Assembly (NCBI GenBank): GCA_032622095.1
Contig: CP136063.1
Coordinates: 215,777,982 to 215,841,981, forward strand
Source of the DNA: Siphonodentalium dalli
Taxonomy: Eukaryota; Mollusca; Scaphopoda; Gadilida; Siphonodentaliidae
Reading direction: 5' to 3'
Length of the DNA: 64,000 nucleotides
The position numbers were made by a program, and so were the translations under genes. The notes below the pieces were generated by a model. It was given only the letters and a program-made list of their open reading frames with translations. It did no database searches and was not told the origin of the DNA. Within the stretch, counting starts at the first letter, position 1, and the number at the start of each line of letters is the position of its first letter. Positions 1 to 11,960 of this stretch are shown here, one piece after another.

Positions 1-332
1 AAAATAATAACGACAGTCAACCAGTACAAAATTGCCAAAAACGTGTTATTTATCAACATGTTGTTCGACGAAATTTTGCCTTATTATCAACACAAAGCCT
101 TTTGTTTTTAGAGTTATCCATCTTCATCCACAATTTAGTCCAAGACCATCGGCTCATTTTACTTTTTACTGGTCCACTAATATGTCTCAATGGTGAAAAA
201 TAATAGATTTCAAAAATCGATATCTAATAAATCTGAGATTTGATAGGTGGGTTCCTCGACTCGAATCAAATATTGTTTACCCCCGAGACCAAATAAATAG
301 TAATTGAGGGGTGCTTAATCAGATTATGCATC
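1..332. mobile_element. Diverged family D TTAA element, left part outside the window
   Basis: Shares the 'gggttcctcgactcgaatc' block and the ending 'gcatctttaa' with family D; TTAA at 333-336. It is truncated by the window start. Confidence 0.55.
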
Positions 333-783
333 TTTAATTGCTCAGTAATTTTCCCCTCCAACCTTACATTTTCTATACAAGTTTGTTAAGTTTGCCATAT
401 ATTTTCAGCCAAAAACTTTGCATCGGACAACCTGCACCCGATTCAACCAAACATGTTGTTCCTAAGTGAAGCAGTGTTCAGAAGGGCGTGTTGCCTCCTA
501 ATTTGCATTGATCCATTGCGATGGCATCATTCATTGTCTGAATTTAACTGTTTAAATGGATGTGTTTATATTATAACGCTCCTTGAAGCCGAACCTTCGT
601 TTCAACCAAGGCTTAATACCTCTCACATCATCCATTAATTTTGTATATAATACCAAAATCAATCCAGTAGCTGCTATATTTTATAAATTGCTTATAATGA
701 ACGTGTTGGACTTTTAAATGTGAGCCTGGCGTAAATCATATGAGAGGATAAGTTACCATATTAAATTTGTTAGGTCATAAACA

Positions 784-1038
784 CAAGCCTTGAAATAGTG
801 TGTCTTGTCATTTGCAGAATGAGGTCCCCAGAGGGTTAATTTAGTGATGCTACCCCGCATAGCGGGCTAGCATCACCAAATTCACCTTCTGGGGGCCTCA
901 TTCTGCTTAAAACTCAGCAGAATGAGGTTCCCAGAGGGTGAATTTGGTGATGCTAGCCCATTATGCGAGGTAGCATCACTAAATTCATCCTCTGGGGACC
1001 TCATTCTGCAAATGACAGACACACTATTTCAAGGCTTG
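784..1038. mobile_element. Family A foldback MITE (hAT-like), complete
   Basis: Ends CAAGCCTTGAAATAG and its inverse. The two halves are inverted copies of each other, and each half is itself a hairpin around the block GAGGTCCCCAGAGGGTGAAT. Flanks cataaaca (776-783) and catgaaca (1039-1046) are an 8-bp target duplication with one mismatch, as expected of hAT insertion. Confidence 0.85.
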
Positions 1039-1412
1039 CATGAACACTCTTTGTTAATGAACCAAATGATACATGATATAGGCTTGTTTGTATTCTTGAT
1101 AAAAAGCACAATTGCCTTTTGAACGCCTAATTTCTTGAAATTGAAAAAAAAAAATTGCAGTGATTCTAGAAATTTTCAGAATGCGTTTTCTATGTTGTGT
1201 TCCGTACATTTGAATGCAATACATTCAGAATCTAGCAACTACATGTAAATACAACCTTCAACATTTTGGTATAACAAGAAATGGTGAATAACTCGGCTTC
1301 TGTTCACAAATGTTTTTAATTTGGAATCGCTACGTAACACTGCTTTATACTGGCTCAGTCTGAAATTCCCACACCATCAAAATCTGATTCACTTCACAAT
1401 TGTTTTATTTAA

Positions 1413-1669
1413 CCCTTTCATGACGGGAGCTTTGCTGGTGCAGCATTAAAGACCCTGTGCCAGTGCATTCTCTTATATATGCTAGTCTCCCATATGGAGC
1501 CTCACATAGCTAAGAGAATGCACTGGCTTGCACTGTCAATGTAAATATTGTAAGGCCAATGTGTTCTCTTATATATGCAAGGCTCCCTATAGGAGACTCG
1601 CATATATAAGAGAATGCATTGACAGTGTTTTCGCAAAATTTCAGGAATTAAGCTCCAGTCATTGAAGGG
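1413..1669. mobile_element. Family B TTAA MITE, complete
   Basis: TTAA at 1409-1412 and 1670-1673; ends ccctttcatgac and cattgaaggg. It contains two tandem hairpins with stems of the 'ctcttatatatgc' type. The TTAA target and CCCTTT ends suggest a piggyBac-type source. Confidence 0.8.
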
Positions 1670-1673
1670 TTAA

Positions 1674-2451
1674 TTGATTTTAATATCTATATGCTTAATG
1701 TTTTATCTTAGTGTCCTGCAATTGAGTGATATAAATTGTTTTAACTCGCTTGTTCTTGGAGAAATTTCTGAGTAAAGTGTCCAATGACAAAAGTTTATTT
1801 TATGTGTCACTTTACTCTTTTAGCCCCAGAGATCATTGTGGTGGAACGTAGGAAAAATTATATTTATGAGAAATCTAGAATAATTCATATCTTATTATTT
1901 GGCAATTACCATATTTTGGAGGAGAGCCAGTGCCATCCACACAAATGTGTTACCACCACCTACCCCACCCCCCCCCCCCCCCCCAACTCACGAAAAGTCC
2001 ATGATGCAGTGATGATCTGGACTGGGTCTACATGCAAATGTCCCTCGTCATTCGCCAGCCACCCAGGGACATGGCTAGTCCGTCTCCATTGGAATCTCCA
2101 ACTGCCCCCTCCCCCCTGAATGAGACCATGCAGACAGACAGAAATTCCATTTGCACCACATTCCACTTCATTCTTTCCCCACCGTAGTGATGTTTCGTGG
2201 AAGTTTCCAGCTGGAAATTAATAGATTCTATGGTTTATGGTTGGAAAGTTTCCAGTCCAAATATTGATCAAAAGTAGAAAAGTAGTTGTAAAATCAAATG
2301 TAAGATCAACCTAATACTCTGTCGGCTTCCAAAAGGACGTATACTCGGTTTTTGCATAATCATATTCTCTGTGTCAAATTACGCAATATATTTAGAGTGT
2401 GTGCCCCTCAATCATCTGGAAAATAATTTTTCCCTCATTGAGTTATTTCCA
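1674..2451. other. No gene seen; poly-C tract
   Basis: Anonymous AT-rich DNA with a C run at about 1970-1983. The short open frames here are explained by the C-rich tract. Confidence 0.5.
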
Positions 2452-2525
2452 AGCCTTGAAATAGGGTGTCTATCATTTGCAGAATGAGGTCCCCAGAGGG
2501 TGAATTTAGTGATGCTACCCCGCAT
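2452..2525. mobile_element. Family A MITE fragment
   Basis: Left arm only: aagccttgaaatag followed by the gaggtccccagagggtgaat block. It breaks off at cgcattgc. Confidence 0.75.
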
Positions 2526-3301
2526 TGCATATTTCTAAAACATCGTATAATCACATTTTGGCTATGTACAACTCAGTGTACAACTACTTTAATTGTTTGA
2601 AGACATATCCTTTGTGGTCAGAGCACAGGGACTTTGTAGAAAAAATATTTATAAAATATACATAAATACGACAAGGGGAGACACCTGTCAGCACCCAAAA
2701 ACCACTGTAGCGTTGAATTCGGACTCACAACACCGATTTTGGTCGTGTGAACAGCAATTTCGCGTATATTTCGACTAACAAATGTGATAGAAGCTCTCCT
2801 TACCTTGTTAGATCATCCGTTTAAACGCGTTTTACAACTTTGAGGTGGGATCAAATCACCTTGCTTGACCATCAACATGCAGGGGAAATAACTCTATCTA
2901 TCATACCACAATTGGTCTCTCAGAATAGGTCCCTCTATAAGGCGGTGTATAAAAGAAATGGTAACCTCGCGGATTAAGACTATCTTATATCATGTTCAAC
3001 AACAATTTTAACAGAGTACTGAGTATTGGATATCGAATAAACAACAAATGGAAAGCGCGGGAACCTCAGACCCGTTCTAATACATGCAACGGAAGCAAGA
3101 TAATCCAACTTTAATGTTTAGCATAACATTTTCAAAAATTTCCCCCGCCACTGTATTCCAAAACCTCGTTCTAAAACTCTTATTTCATGTCTCTAACCAT
3201 AGTGGGAATATTCCCTATTGTGTGAACTTATTATATATACATCCTCGTATCTCGTTGTGTTCTCTGTCGCCTCCGCCATTATCTCTCGTGTTACTATACT
3301 A

Positions 3302-3484
3302 CAGTAATGCCCTAAGTAATCGACTCCTTAACCACAGCAGAATTATGGGTAACTTTTCAGGATTTAGTTGGAAATATGGCTTGTTGCCATTCATCGGAAA
3401 GCTCTTATTTTTTTCCAACTAAATCCTGAAAACTTACCCATAATTCTGCTGTGGTTAAGGAGTCGATTACTTAGGGCATTAGTA
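3302..3484. mobile_element. Family C foldback MITE, loop-shortened
   Basis: Left end cagtaatgccctaa after TA (3300-3301); the inverse end is ttagggcattagta. The arms pair over about 75 nt, but the loop side of the right arm is missing. Confidence 0.8.
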
Positions 3485-3771
3485 TACGTCCTTTTGGATG
3501 CCCACCGATATGTCCGGTCTGTAATTTCCAACTAATTCTGTGTCCGTCCTGGTACGTCAGTCATAAATTTTCAATTGTTGAAATTTTTTGACAAATTTAG
3601 CAGATGAGACCCTGTTGCCACATGTTAATACTGTATCTCGCACATAATCGCTACACATTGGTTGTGAATTTGTGACAGATGACGGCATTCGGAGATTTGG
3701 GATGACTTCTCTGCTCGAGGGGTCCAGATCTTTTGGTCACAGTTGTTAGATGCTTTGTCTGATCACCGAAG

Positions 3772-4400
3772 TTAAAGGTACTCAATCCGATTCCATGGTC
3801 CCCATATCAGATTACAAATTCTGGAATAGCATTCTATATATGGAGTTTTGAATATTCATGAATTCCATATATGGAGTTTTGAATATTCATGAATTCCATT
3901 TATGGACTCGGAATTCATGAATATTCAAAAGCTCCATATATGGAATACTATTCCAGAACTTTTACCTGTAGCATTGAATGCACGGAACGGGGCTGGATGG
4001 ATCCAATATGTTAGTGACTCAGTGATCCCACTTATTTTGAGAACTTCACCTGAAATCACTGCTGAAATGAGAAAAACTTGGAACAAAACATGAGTAACCC
4101 TTATAGTATATCTTTAATGGGAAACTTGAAACGTTTCTGTTTTTTTCTTAAGCATTTACATAATGACACAATCATGATCCCAGTATCACAGCTACTGATG
4201 CACAACTCTCGTTTCCGAAGTGCGATCACTGAGTCGTCGTGGCCATAATGGATCCATCCAACCCCCGTTCCGCGTGTTACATGATACTGATACAGGTCAA
4301 AGTTTTGGAGGTGCATTCCATATATATATTGAATTCATGAATTCCATATATGGAACTCATGAATATTCAAAACTCCATATATGGAATGCACTTCGATAAC
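3772..4400. repeat. Compound foldback around 'ccatatatggagttttgaat'
   Basis: Starts with a family D end fragment (ttaaaggtactcaatccg). After it, the ccatatatgg/gaattcatgaatattc motif occurs in both orientations at about 3830-3960 and 4315-4392. Two inverted 'cggaac(g)gggctggatggatcc' blocks lie inside. Confidence 0.6.
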
Positions 4401-5431
4401 ATTGACCCGTAGCACTTAAACCGTGGAATTGATGCTCCAAATGGATCCAATATGGCCGCGACTCTGATCTCGCTTATACGCATGGGCCATGCAAGATCAG
4501 CGTACATGCTGCTAACGGTGATTCATTCTGCAGATTATATTAGTGAGTTGGACGTCGATTGGAGTCATGATGCATGTAACATTTAACAATAGTTATAATA
4601 TAGATCAAACTGAACAGCTGAACATTGCATTTATAATTCAAGGAATGGCCCCTATATATACATGTAGATGCTCTTTATTGGTCCTTGTTAAAGAAAGATC
4701 GCAGGACCCGACTTTTTTTTATAAACTCCTATGATATAATGGCCCATTTAATTTTCGAGTCACCGATTATCTTTTTATAGTGCCTTGATATACGGTTTTA
4801 ATACTATAATTCATCACCATTTGGAACGTCTTGGTATCAGAAGGTGCCCATAGAGTAATGGGAAATATACGAAATCATAGAAATATTTTGCAGTATACAG
4901 TCCAGATGAAACATTGGAGCTTCCTCTTTACCATAAATTTATCGACCTTGGTTACCCCCCATAACACCCGGAACCATTTGGAACGCGCTAACCCCCCCCC
5001 CCCCCCCCCACAAAAACAAAAACATTATTGCGCCCTCTTCGGTATATTGCGTAGTTGTTTTTATTGTAGGGCTATAGTTAAGATCACTCTCATCGCACGA
5101 CCGAGGGAATATTTGCATACGGTATCGGTTATCATAGTATCGATTATATATAGCTCCGGCCATTGATAAGGCTTCCCATTCGATTTGTCTATCTTACTCG
5201 TATAGTATTTAAATTCGCGCAGTACTATGTACCCGTTTGTGCGCGAATTTAAATTTAAACTGAGCGAAAAATAATACGACTCATCAGTTTAAACTAATTA
5301 ACCGCAGCGAAAACAAGATCGACTGATATGTTGATGAGTTACACAATGTCGTGCACATTACGAAAGTTTGGACATTTTAATAGACAATTTCGCATATGTG
5401 TGTTGACCTATATTTACATTCGGTCAACCAA
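4401..5431. other. No gene seen; poly-C tract and old inverted-repeat arm
   Basis: C run at about 4990-5008. The segment 5190-5275 (cttactcgta...aaattcgcgc...aaactgagcg) is matched in inverted form at about 9197-9255, so it bounds the Mutator-like element from outside and may be an older element's arm. Confidence 0.45.
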
Positions 5432-5825
5432 CGGACCTCCTATTTACCGAGAACAAGTCCAAAATTAATAAATAAGTCATAATAATGTCCAAGTATAGTG
5501 TATATATCACTCTTAAGTAGATATTGTACCATATTTGACCATTTAAATGACATATATGTAGTTATTTTACGTATACCGAGAACTTGAAACGTCGCCGCCA
5601 TGTTCTCGACTGGCGGTAACACAAAGGCATGAGTCGTGCCTAAGTGTTAATTAACGGGACCTGGGTCTGTTTGGTGATTAGAATTGAAATTGAGTTGTGT
5701 ACACTAATATGTGTTACTGTTAGTAATCACTGCGATGTGTGAGTGCATAACATTGTAGGTGAGAAATATATTAAAGAAATAATTACAACTGATGCAAAAA
5801 AACACCTTCTGTAATCTGTCACTTG

Positions 5826-7290
5826 GAAGAACAAATCCTACTTCTCAAATCAGCAATTGAAACTGGATCTATAATTGGTATCGACGGAACATTTAATCTT
5901 GCATCTTGTTATGTAACAACTATTATTTTAAAAAACCCTAATATTATAAGGAAATCAACTTCAGATCCACCAATACTTTTAGGACCTTTATTGTTGCATT
6001 GGGATGGTACTTTTTAATCTTACCATCGGTTTTTATCTTATTTATCAAGTAAATTAGCAGGCATTTCACAAGATAAAGTAACATTTGGAACTCATGGTGA
6101 TGAATTGTAACTTGTGAATGCCATAACATCTTGTTTTCCAAACAGCACGCATACACTATGCACACGCCATCTTAAAGGTACTCAATCCGATAAAACTCCT
6201 CTCAATTACTATTTCAATGGCTTCGGGGGTCAAAAATATTTGATTCGAGTCGAGGAAGTCACCCATCAAAGCTCAGATTTGTTAGATATCGATTTTAGAA
6301 ATCTATTATTTTTCATTATCGGGAATTCTTTCTGGCCCAGAAGACAGTCAAAATTTTGTTATTATTACCACTTGATTATAGAGTTATCCATCCTTGTCTG
6401 TTTGAATAGAGTTTTGGCGTAAAATCTCGAGCAGGTTACCAAATTGACGGCAGTTATTAGTACTCATCTCGAGCAATTAACAAATTTCAAAAATCAATAT
6501 CTAATAACTCTGAGCTTTGTTTGATGGGTTCCTCGACTCGAATCAAATATTTACCCCCCAAAGCCAACGAAATAGTAATATAGGACCCTCTGATCGGATT
6601 GTTGTTGTTGGAATATGTTGAGATGGGGACCCTCTTTACGGATTGAGTACCTTTAAGGACAATCTTCTCCATATTATAAAAAGACCGACAATGACGAGAC
6701 TGTGCAAAAAGTAATCAATAAGTTTTTCAATACAAAGACTGGACTTCTGACGACAATTGACAATGGCAGACATACGATGAGACAGAATCTGACATACTTA
6801 CGCAAAACAGACGATATTTGACAAATTCATTCATGCCGAGATTACGAACTAAAATATTTGACGCTCGAACGCAAAATAAAAACATTCCTAAATTTTGGAC
6901 TAATAACAATTGTGAATCAATGAATAATATTATAAAATTATCAACCGATTGGAAAATATTAGAACTCCCAGACTTAACAGACAGACTTTATGAAATTGTA
7001 AATGATCAACTCGGGGATATTAGAAGTGCGCTGCACTCAACTGGTGACTTTCAGTTAGCGGAAAAAATTCAAAGTAAGACATCAAATTTGGGTAAACTTG
7101 CCACCGGAACGAAGAGATAGACGTCTAAAACAAATTCTACAATTCGTATCAGCTCCTTCGACTGTTTTGCTATCAACAGACGAAAAAAAAAAGTCGCAAA
7201 GGGCAATGTCACACACTCCCCTTAGATGGGGTAAATGGGAGCATCTCACTTTGCCGACGGCTATTGTTTCCGGGGGTACCTGCACGAGGT
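5826..7290 (+). pseudogene. MULE transposase, broken by frameshifts and a family D insertion
   Basis: Recognisable DDE-transposase pieces in order: GIDGTFNLASCYVTT, then PILLGPLLLHWDG (5823-6017), then NAITSCFPNSTHTLCTRHLK (to 6175), then, beyond a 481-bp TTAA insertion, FWTNNNCESMNNIIKLSTDW (about 6890-6955) and a C-terminal part with LYEIVNDQLGDIRSALHSTG. Stops and frame changes separate the blocks, so it is not functional as read. Removing one TTAA and the inserted element rejoins the frame through the lysine of RHLK, which proves the insertion landed in the coding sequence. Family assignment rests on MULE-type motifs recalled from invertebrate elements. Confidence 0.8.
6176..6652. mobile_element. 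Family D TTAA element inserted in the MULE transposase
   Basis: TTAA at 6172-6175 and 6653-6656; ends aggtactcaatccg and cggattgagtacct. About 477 bp. It is a complete copy, younger than the MULE coding sequence it interrupts. Confidence 0.85.
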
Positions 7291-7560
7291 GTCAATAATC
7301 CCTTACTTCAATCATTTGCCGCTTATAGTCTATTCCTCTTTTCTTTTGGTGTTTTAATGGTTTGTCCTCTCTTTTTGTAGGTTTTTAATGATTTGTCAAT
7401 TTGGGAACGAGGGTTTTGGAACCTTTGGTGCTGATTCAATGTTGTCAGGAAATAATCTATGTCATGTTTTATTTATTTATTGATGCAAAATAATTAATAA
7501 AATACATACAAGGAGATAACAAACATATAACAAATACACGACAATAATTTAACAAAAAGC

Positions 7561-7797
7561 TCAATGGCGAACTAATTTAGCGATGGAATCTAAGTATTCT
7601 ACAACGTCGATCTCATTTTCCCTGAATATTCTCTTGAAATGTCTAAGAGACGCGTTGACCGCCCGATTGTTTCCATATATTCTTCCCATTCTTCTAGTAC
7701 ATTGAGTCAAGCATCGCTCAACTGGTCGACGCAGAACCAGGTGTCGGCGTCTTGAAGAAATTGTAGATTGCTGACTGTCGCCAATATCAACCATAAC
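7561..7797 (-). CDS. FLYWCH-type protein of the MULE, exon 2
   Basis: Second exon of a two-exon minus-strand gene. The acceptor reads tctttttaacag on the minus strand; the frame begins VMVDIGDSQQ and ends IAKLVRH before TGA at 7563-7561. It joins exon 1 in phase 0. It encodes 78 residues, basic, with RRHLVLRRPVERC; no known domain recognised in this part. Confidence 0.7.
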   Translation of the reverse strand, partial: VMVDIGDSQQSTISSRRRHLVLRRPVERCLTQCTRRMGRIYGNNRAVNASLRHFKRIFRENEIDVVEYLDSIAKLVRH

Positions 7798-7962
7798 CTG
7801 TTAAAAAGAAATAAAATTAGATTTGATGTCTATTTTTTGTATAGAGATATATCAGTTAAATATTATTATTAATTAGAACGCTCTTTATTGTCTGGCGTTT
7901 TGTTTAGAGAAGAATGGATGCTCTTTATAAGAATTTGAAATAAGAAAATGCATGTGTCTTAC

Positions 7963-8178
7963 CTGGTCAGAATCGGCTAGATGGTTGTGTTGACCCATTG
8001 AAGAACTAACTATCTCGTTCTTTGTGTTGATGGTGATAACACAGCCATTCTGACAACACACCCAGTGGACATTCTCGGATCGACGTGATTTGATGCGGAA
8101 TTTGAAGTCGTTGAAGACCAGGTGTTTGCCTCCTCGATCGTTGGCGATGAAGAATACATTTACTTGAGAACTTGCCAT
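7963..8178 (-). CDS. FLYWCH zinc-finger protein of the MULE, exon 1
   Basis: Starts ATG at 8178 (minus). It encodes a FLYWCH-like zinc finger: KHLVFNDFKFRIK, then W-V-C-C-x4-C and a closing GQHNH, the C2H2 arrangement of the fold. A clean donor gtaaga follows CAG. Joined to exon 2 it gives 150 residues. FLYWCH domains often accompany MULE transposases, usually fused to them; here the gene is separate and convergent with the transposase, so it may be a DNA-binding accessory protein. Its open frame contrasts with the broken transposase. Confidence 0.72.
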
Positions 8179-8800
8179 GATGAAGATAGAACATTGAACA
8201 TTTTTTTTTTTGGCATGGGTTATTTTGGGGGGCTAACCCCGGGATGGTCAAAAGGGCCGATAGGCCCTTTCCTTCACCCCTCATATTTATGCCTTTAATA
8301 TAATGAAAATCGCTCATCTGAAGACGACTCGTGTGAAACTCGTTTAGCGGCATGCTAAAACAACATTGCAGACGAGAGCCGGGAAAACTGTTATTTAATT
8401 AATACAGACTATAGGCGCGACGACCACACCTTGCCGGCGATATTTTTGCAGGCTCGTCGGCAAAGTGAGAATAAGCCGGGGTAAATGTGTCAAACCGAGA
8501 AGACACTACAAACCGAGAACAAGCTTAATTATCAAACCGAGAAGACACTACAACCCGAGAACAAGCTTAATTAATTAAGCCGGTACGCTGTGTGTTAAAC
8601 GAGATCGTCGCTCGGTGGCGCTTACAATTTGTTAACAATATGTCGGTTAAATGCATAAAAGTAAACATTTTAATGAAAATATTGATGTCTACTGTAGATA
8701 TTTCAAATAAAACACTATATTTAATGTATATAAGGCATTTTAAACCTTGTTCTCGGTTGTTCTCGGTTGTTCTCGGTAAATAGGGTGACCCGTCAACCAA

Positions 8801-9922
8801 TATAAAAAATTAGAAACCATTACTCAATGCCAAGCGACGTACCAATCATGGGAAATACCCATATTCTAGAGTGCATGTGCACGAAAGCACGTCCCCGCAT
8901 TCGCCACAATATCACTCTGGTGTGACACCGTGGTCATATATACAGTTTGAATTATAGTTATATCACCACAACCCGTAGCCAAGTAGTGTTTATTTTTTCT
9001 CAAGTCAGCTGCCTTCTTTGTGGTAGTTTTTTCTTTCTGAGTTCAATTAATTGATATCCATAACTATTTCAATATCAGAATAATTATTTAGAGCATATAA
9101 GCACCCATCATCGCAACAAAATGGTGATGTAGTTGTGGTCTACAGGATGTAAATCTGCTGTGGTTGTGTTTAATATACACATGTATCTTCAGATAGGTGC
9201 GCGAATTCAAAACTGAGTGAAAAATAGTACTGTGCGAATTTAAATACGAGTAAGGTATGTTGGGTATAGTTATAATCATTGTTATTCGCGGTGTCATCAG
9301 CTTTTTGTCAACGACATTGGTGTATCAATGCAATTGGCGTGTTCAAGTTTAAGTTCAATAAATTTTATTAGATAATAAGTGACAATGTTATACATATACA
9401 CACAACAGGACCCTATTGAAGCAGAGCTTGTTAATGTGCATGTTTACCGATTGACCTTTCAACGTGCACACATATCATAACATTAGTTTGGCACGTCCGA
9501 TTTTAAAGTCATCGATTTTTGTTGTATGCCTTGATATATGGTTATAATAAAATTTAATACCAATCTATGCCATCAAATATGATTATCGTACTATAATTCA
9601 CCATCATTTGGAACGTCTGTGTCTCAGAAGGTGCCCATATATAGAGTAATAGAAAATAGCTGAAATCATAAAATCATTTCCCCGCTATGGCTTCCAGAAT
9701 GTAACAGAATTCAATAGTTTATTTTCAATGGAAGGAGAATAACTCTATATATAAATATATACAGTTATTCCCCTTCCATTGAAAATAAAAAGACTTTGTG
9801 TAGAAGCTTCATCACAGAACAAACGTCGGTTTCTCAACAAGAACAACATGTTCACAGTTTGTTATACATCGAATAAGTTGAAAATACAATGTTTTGGAGC
9901 TTCCTCTTTCAAATGGTATACT
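8801..9922. other. No gene seen
   Basis: Anonymous DNA between the MULE and a minisatellite. It holds the outer inverted arm at about 9197-9255 (partner near 5190-5275) and a short palindrome near 9700-9790 (caatggaaggagaat / attccccttccattg). Confidence 0.4.
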
Positions 9923-10066
9923 AATATGGCATATATTTTATATAATGTGATCTGGGGGTTCATGGTATATAATATGGCATATATTTTATATAATGTGATC
10001 TGGGGGTTCATGGTATATAATATGGCATATATTTTATATAATGTGATCTGGGAGTTCGAAAATTAG
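9923..10066. repeat. 48-bp minisatellite, three units
   Basis: Unit starting aatatggcatatatttta at 9923, 9971 and 10019. The first two are identical; the last carries a small change (ctgggagttc). Because 48 is a multiple of three, one open frame runs through all units (repeat NMAYILYNVIWGFMVY); no other sign of coding. Confidence 0.9.
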
Positions 10067-10078
10067 GTGGGCCTTTAA

Positions 10079-10912
10079 AGACATGTTATGGACTTGTTCG
10101 AGTGCGTGGAACCGATCAGTTAAAGGTACTCAACCCGATAAAACTCCTCTCAATTACTATTTCAATGGCTTCGGGGGTCAAAAATATTTGATTCGAGTCG
10201 AGGAAGTCACCCATCAAAGCTCAGATTTGTTAGATATCGATTTTATAAATCTATTATTTTTCATTATCGGGAATACTATCTGGCCCAGAACTCAGTCAAA
10301 ATTGCGTTAAAATTACCACTTGATTTTAGAGTTATTCATCCTTGTCTGTTTGAATAGATTTGAGGTACACATCCTGAGCAGATTACGGCAGTTATTGGTA
10401 CTCATCTCGAGAACATAACAAATTTGAAAAATCAATATCTAATAACTCTGAGCTTTGTTTGATGGGTTCCTCGACTCGAATCAAATATTTTTTACCCCCA
10501 AAGCCAAAGAAATAGTAGTATAGGACCCTCTGATCGGATTGTTGTTGTTGGAATCTGTTGAGATGGGGACCCTCTTTACGGGTTGAGTACCTTTAACTAT
10601 AGTGTTCAGGCGCTCAAGAAAATCGACCGTACCATTCCATGAAAAAAACATTGTCTGAAATATATATATATAGGGACCTACGCTCAATTCAAAAATATTT
10701 ACCTCTCGATTCGGGATGGAGCCATCGGTGATAAACTAACGAAAACGATTTCGCTACCCAGAGTCTCTGCATTTGACTAATATATAAGAATGATGGCGTG
10801 TGTTGTAAATTTTGGATATAATATTTGTAAAATAATGACTTTGAGCAATATTATTATTCTTCATTTCTGTTTGATCACCCTATCTGAGACCATCTGAATG
10901 TTTCACATCACT
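10079..10912. mobile_element. Family H TTAA element split by a family D insertion
   Basis: TTAA at 10075-10078 and 10913-10916. The left part 10079-10119 (agacatgttatggac...) and right part 10597-10912 match the uninterrupted copy at 48285-48654. The gap is filled by a family D element that used an internal TTAA. Confidence 0.8.
10124..10592. mobile_element. Family D element nested in family H
   Basis: TTAA at 10120-10123 and 10593-10596; ends aggtactcaacccg and cgggttgagtacct. Same orientation and nearly the same sequence as the copy at 6176. Confidence 0.85.
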
Positions 10913-10916
10913 TTAA

Positions 10917-11396
10917 AGGTACTCAACCCGTAAAGAGGGTCCCCATCTCAACAGATTCCAACAACAACAATCCGATCAGAGGGTCCTATATTACTATTTA
11001 TTTGGCTTTGGGGGTGAAAAATATTTGATTCGAGTCGAGGAACCCATCAAACAAAGCTCAGAGTTATTAGATATTGATTTTTGAAAATTCGTATGTTCTC
11101 GAGATGAGTACTTATAACTGCCGTCAATTTGGTAACCTGCTCGAGATATTACGCCAAAATTCTATTCAAACAGACAAGGATGGATAACTCTATAATCAAG
11201 TGGGTAATAATAACGAATTTTTGACTATCTTCTGGGCCAGGAAGAATTCCCGATAATGAAAAATAATAGATTTCTAAAATCGATATCTAACAAATCTGAG
11301 CTTTGATGGGTGACTTCCTCGACTCGAATCAAATATTTTTGACCCCCGAAGCCATTGAAATAGTATTTGAGAGGAGTTTTATCGGGTTGAGTACCT
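10917..11396. mobile_element. Family D element, opposite orientation, in the right TTAA of family H
   Basis: Its left TTAA (10913-10916) is the right TTAA of the family H element; its right TTAA is at 11397-11400. Inverted relative to the copies at 6176 and 10124. Confidence 0.85.
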
Positions 11397-11625
11397 TTAA
11401 GAAATGTTTCCACATGCTTCACCACCAAGCAAACGAAATAAAACAAAAAACATATATTAAACCTCCAATATGTTTTATATAATGTTATATAATAATTATA
11501 TATAATACCACCTTGAGTGCGTTACCATAATATCTGACTACTAGTTTTCGTGTGCATGCATGCATGTGTGCATGCTGTGTGCGCCGGCCGTCTCTACATA
11601 TAATTAAGCATACGCGCGCATGCTT

Positions 11626-11960
11626 TATTGATTGATTGATTGATTTATTTTTGATATAAAGACATACACGTATATTGTTTTAACAGGTTACAAATATAAT
11701 AAATTACAAGCAAATAAAAAGGAGTTTTTAACATAATTTCAGTTGTTAGGCTATATAAGAAATCGCAAATTTTGAAACAAAAATGAGTCTGTAAAGAAGT
11801 CAAAGTGAATACCAATGGTATGATGGCTGAAATTTAGAAAAAAAATCGTAGAGTACATGTACGGCTAGATATCGGGGATGGCACAAAAAGCACTCGAAGG
11901 CTTAATTCCATTGTGGTCCCCTGATATACTACCGGCCACGAGGCAGACAATATAGTTACC
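11626..11960 (-). mobile_element. Probable LINE 3' end with (TCAA)n tail
   Basis: Read on the minus strand the segment ends in aaataaatcaatcaatcaat, a short-repeat tail typical of CR1-like non-LTR elements. No protein motif is preserved. Confidence 0.45.

Larger units (their letters stand above)
5432..8791. mobile_element. Mutator-like element (MULE), 3.36 kb
   Basis: Flanked by a perfect 9-bp duplication gtcaaccaa (5423-5431 and 8792-8800), the classic MULE target size. The termini share inverted 'cctatttaccgagaacaa'-type ends; the right end carries extra ttctcggt repeats. Inside are a decayed transposase gene on + and a spliced FLYWCH gene on -. Confidence 0.85.

Noticed and set aside
1784-2166. 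Overlapping open frames on both strands with proline or glycine runs
   Set aside because: Explained by the poly-C tract at about 1970-1983.
9779-10066. 95-codon open frame with a 16-residue repeat
   Set aside because: It is produced by a 48-bp minisatellite whose length is a multiple of three. There is no motif, splice context or second example.
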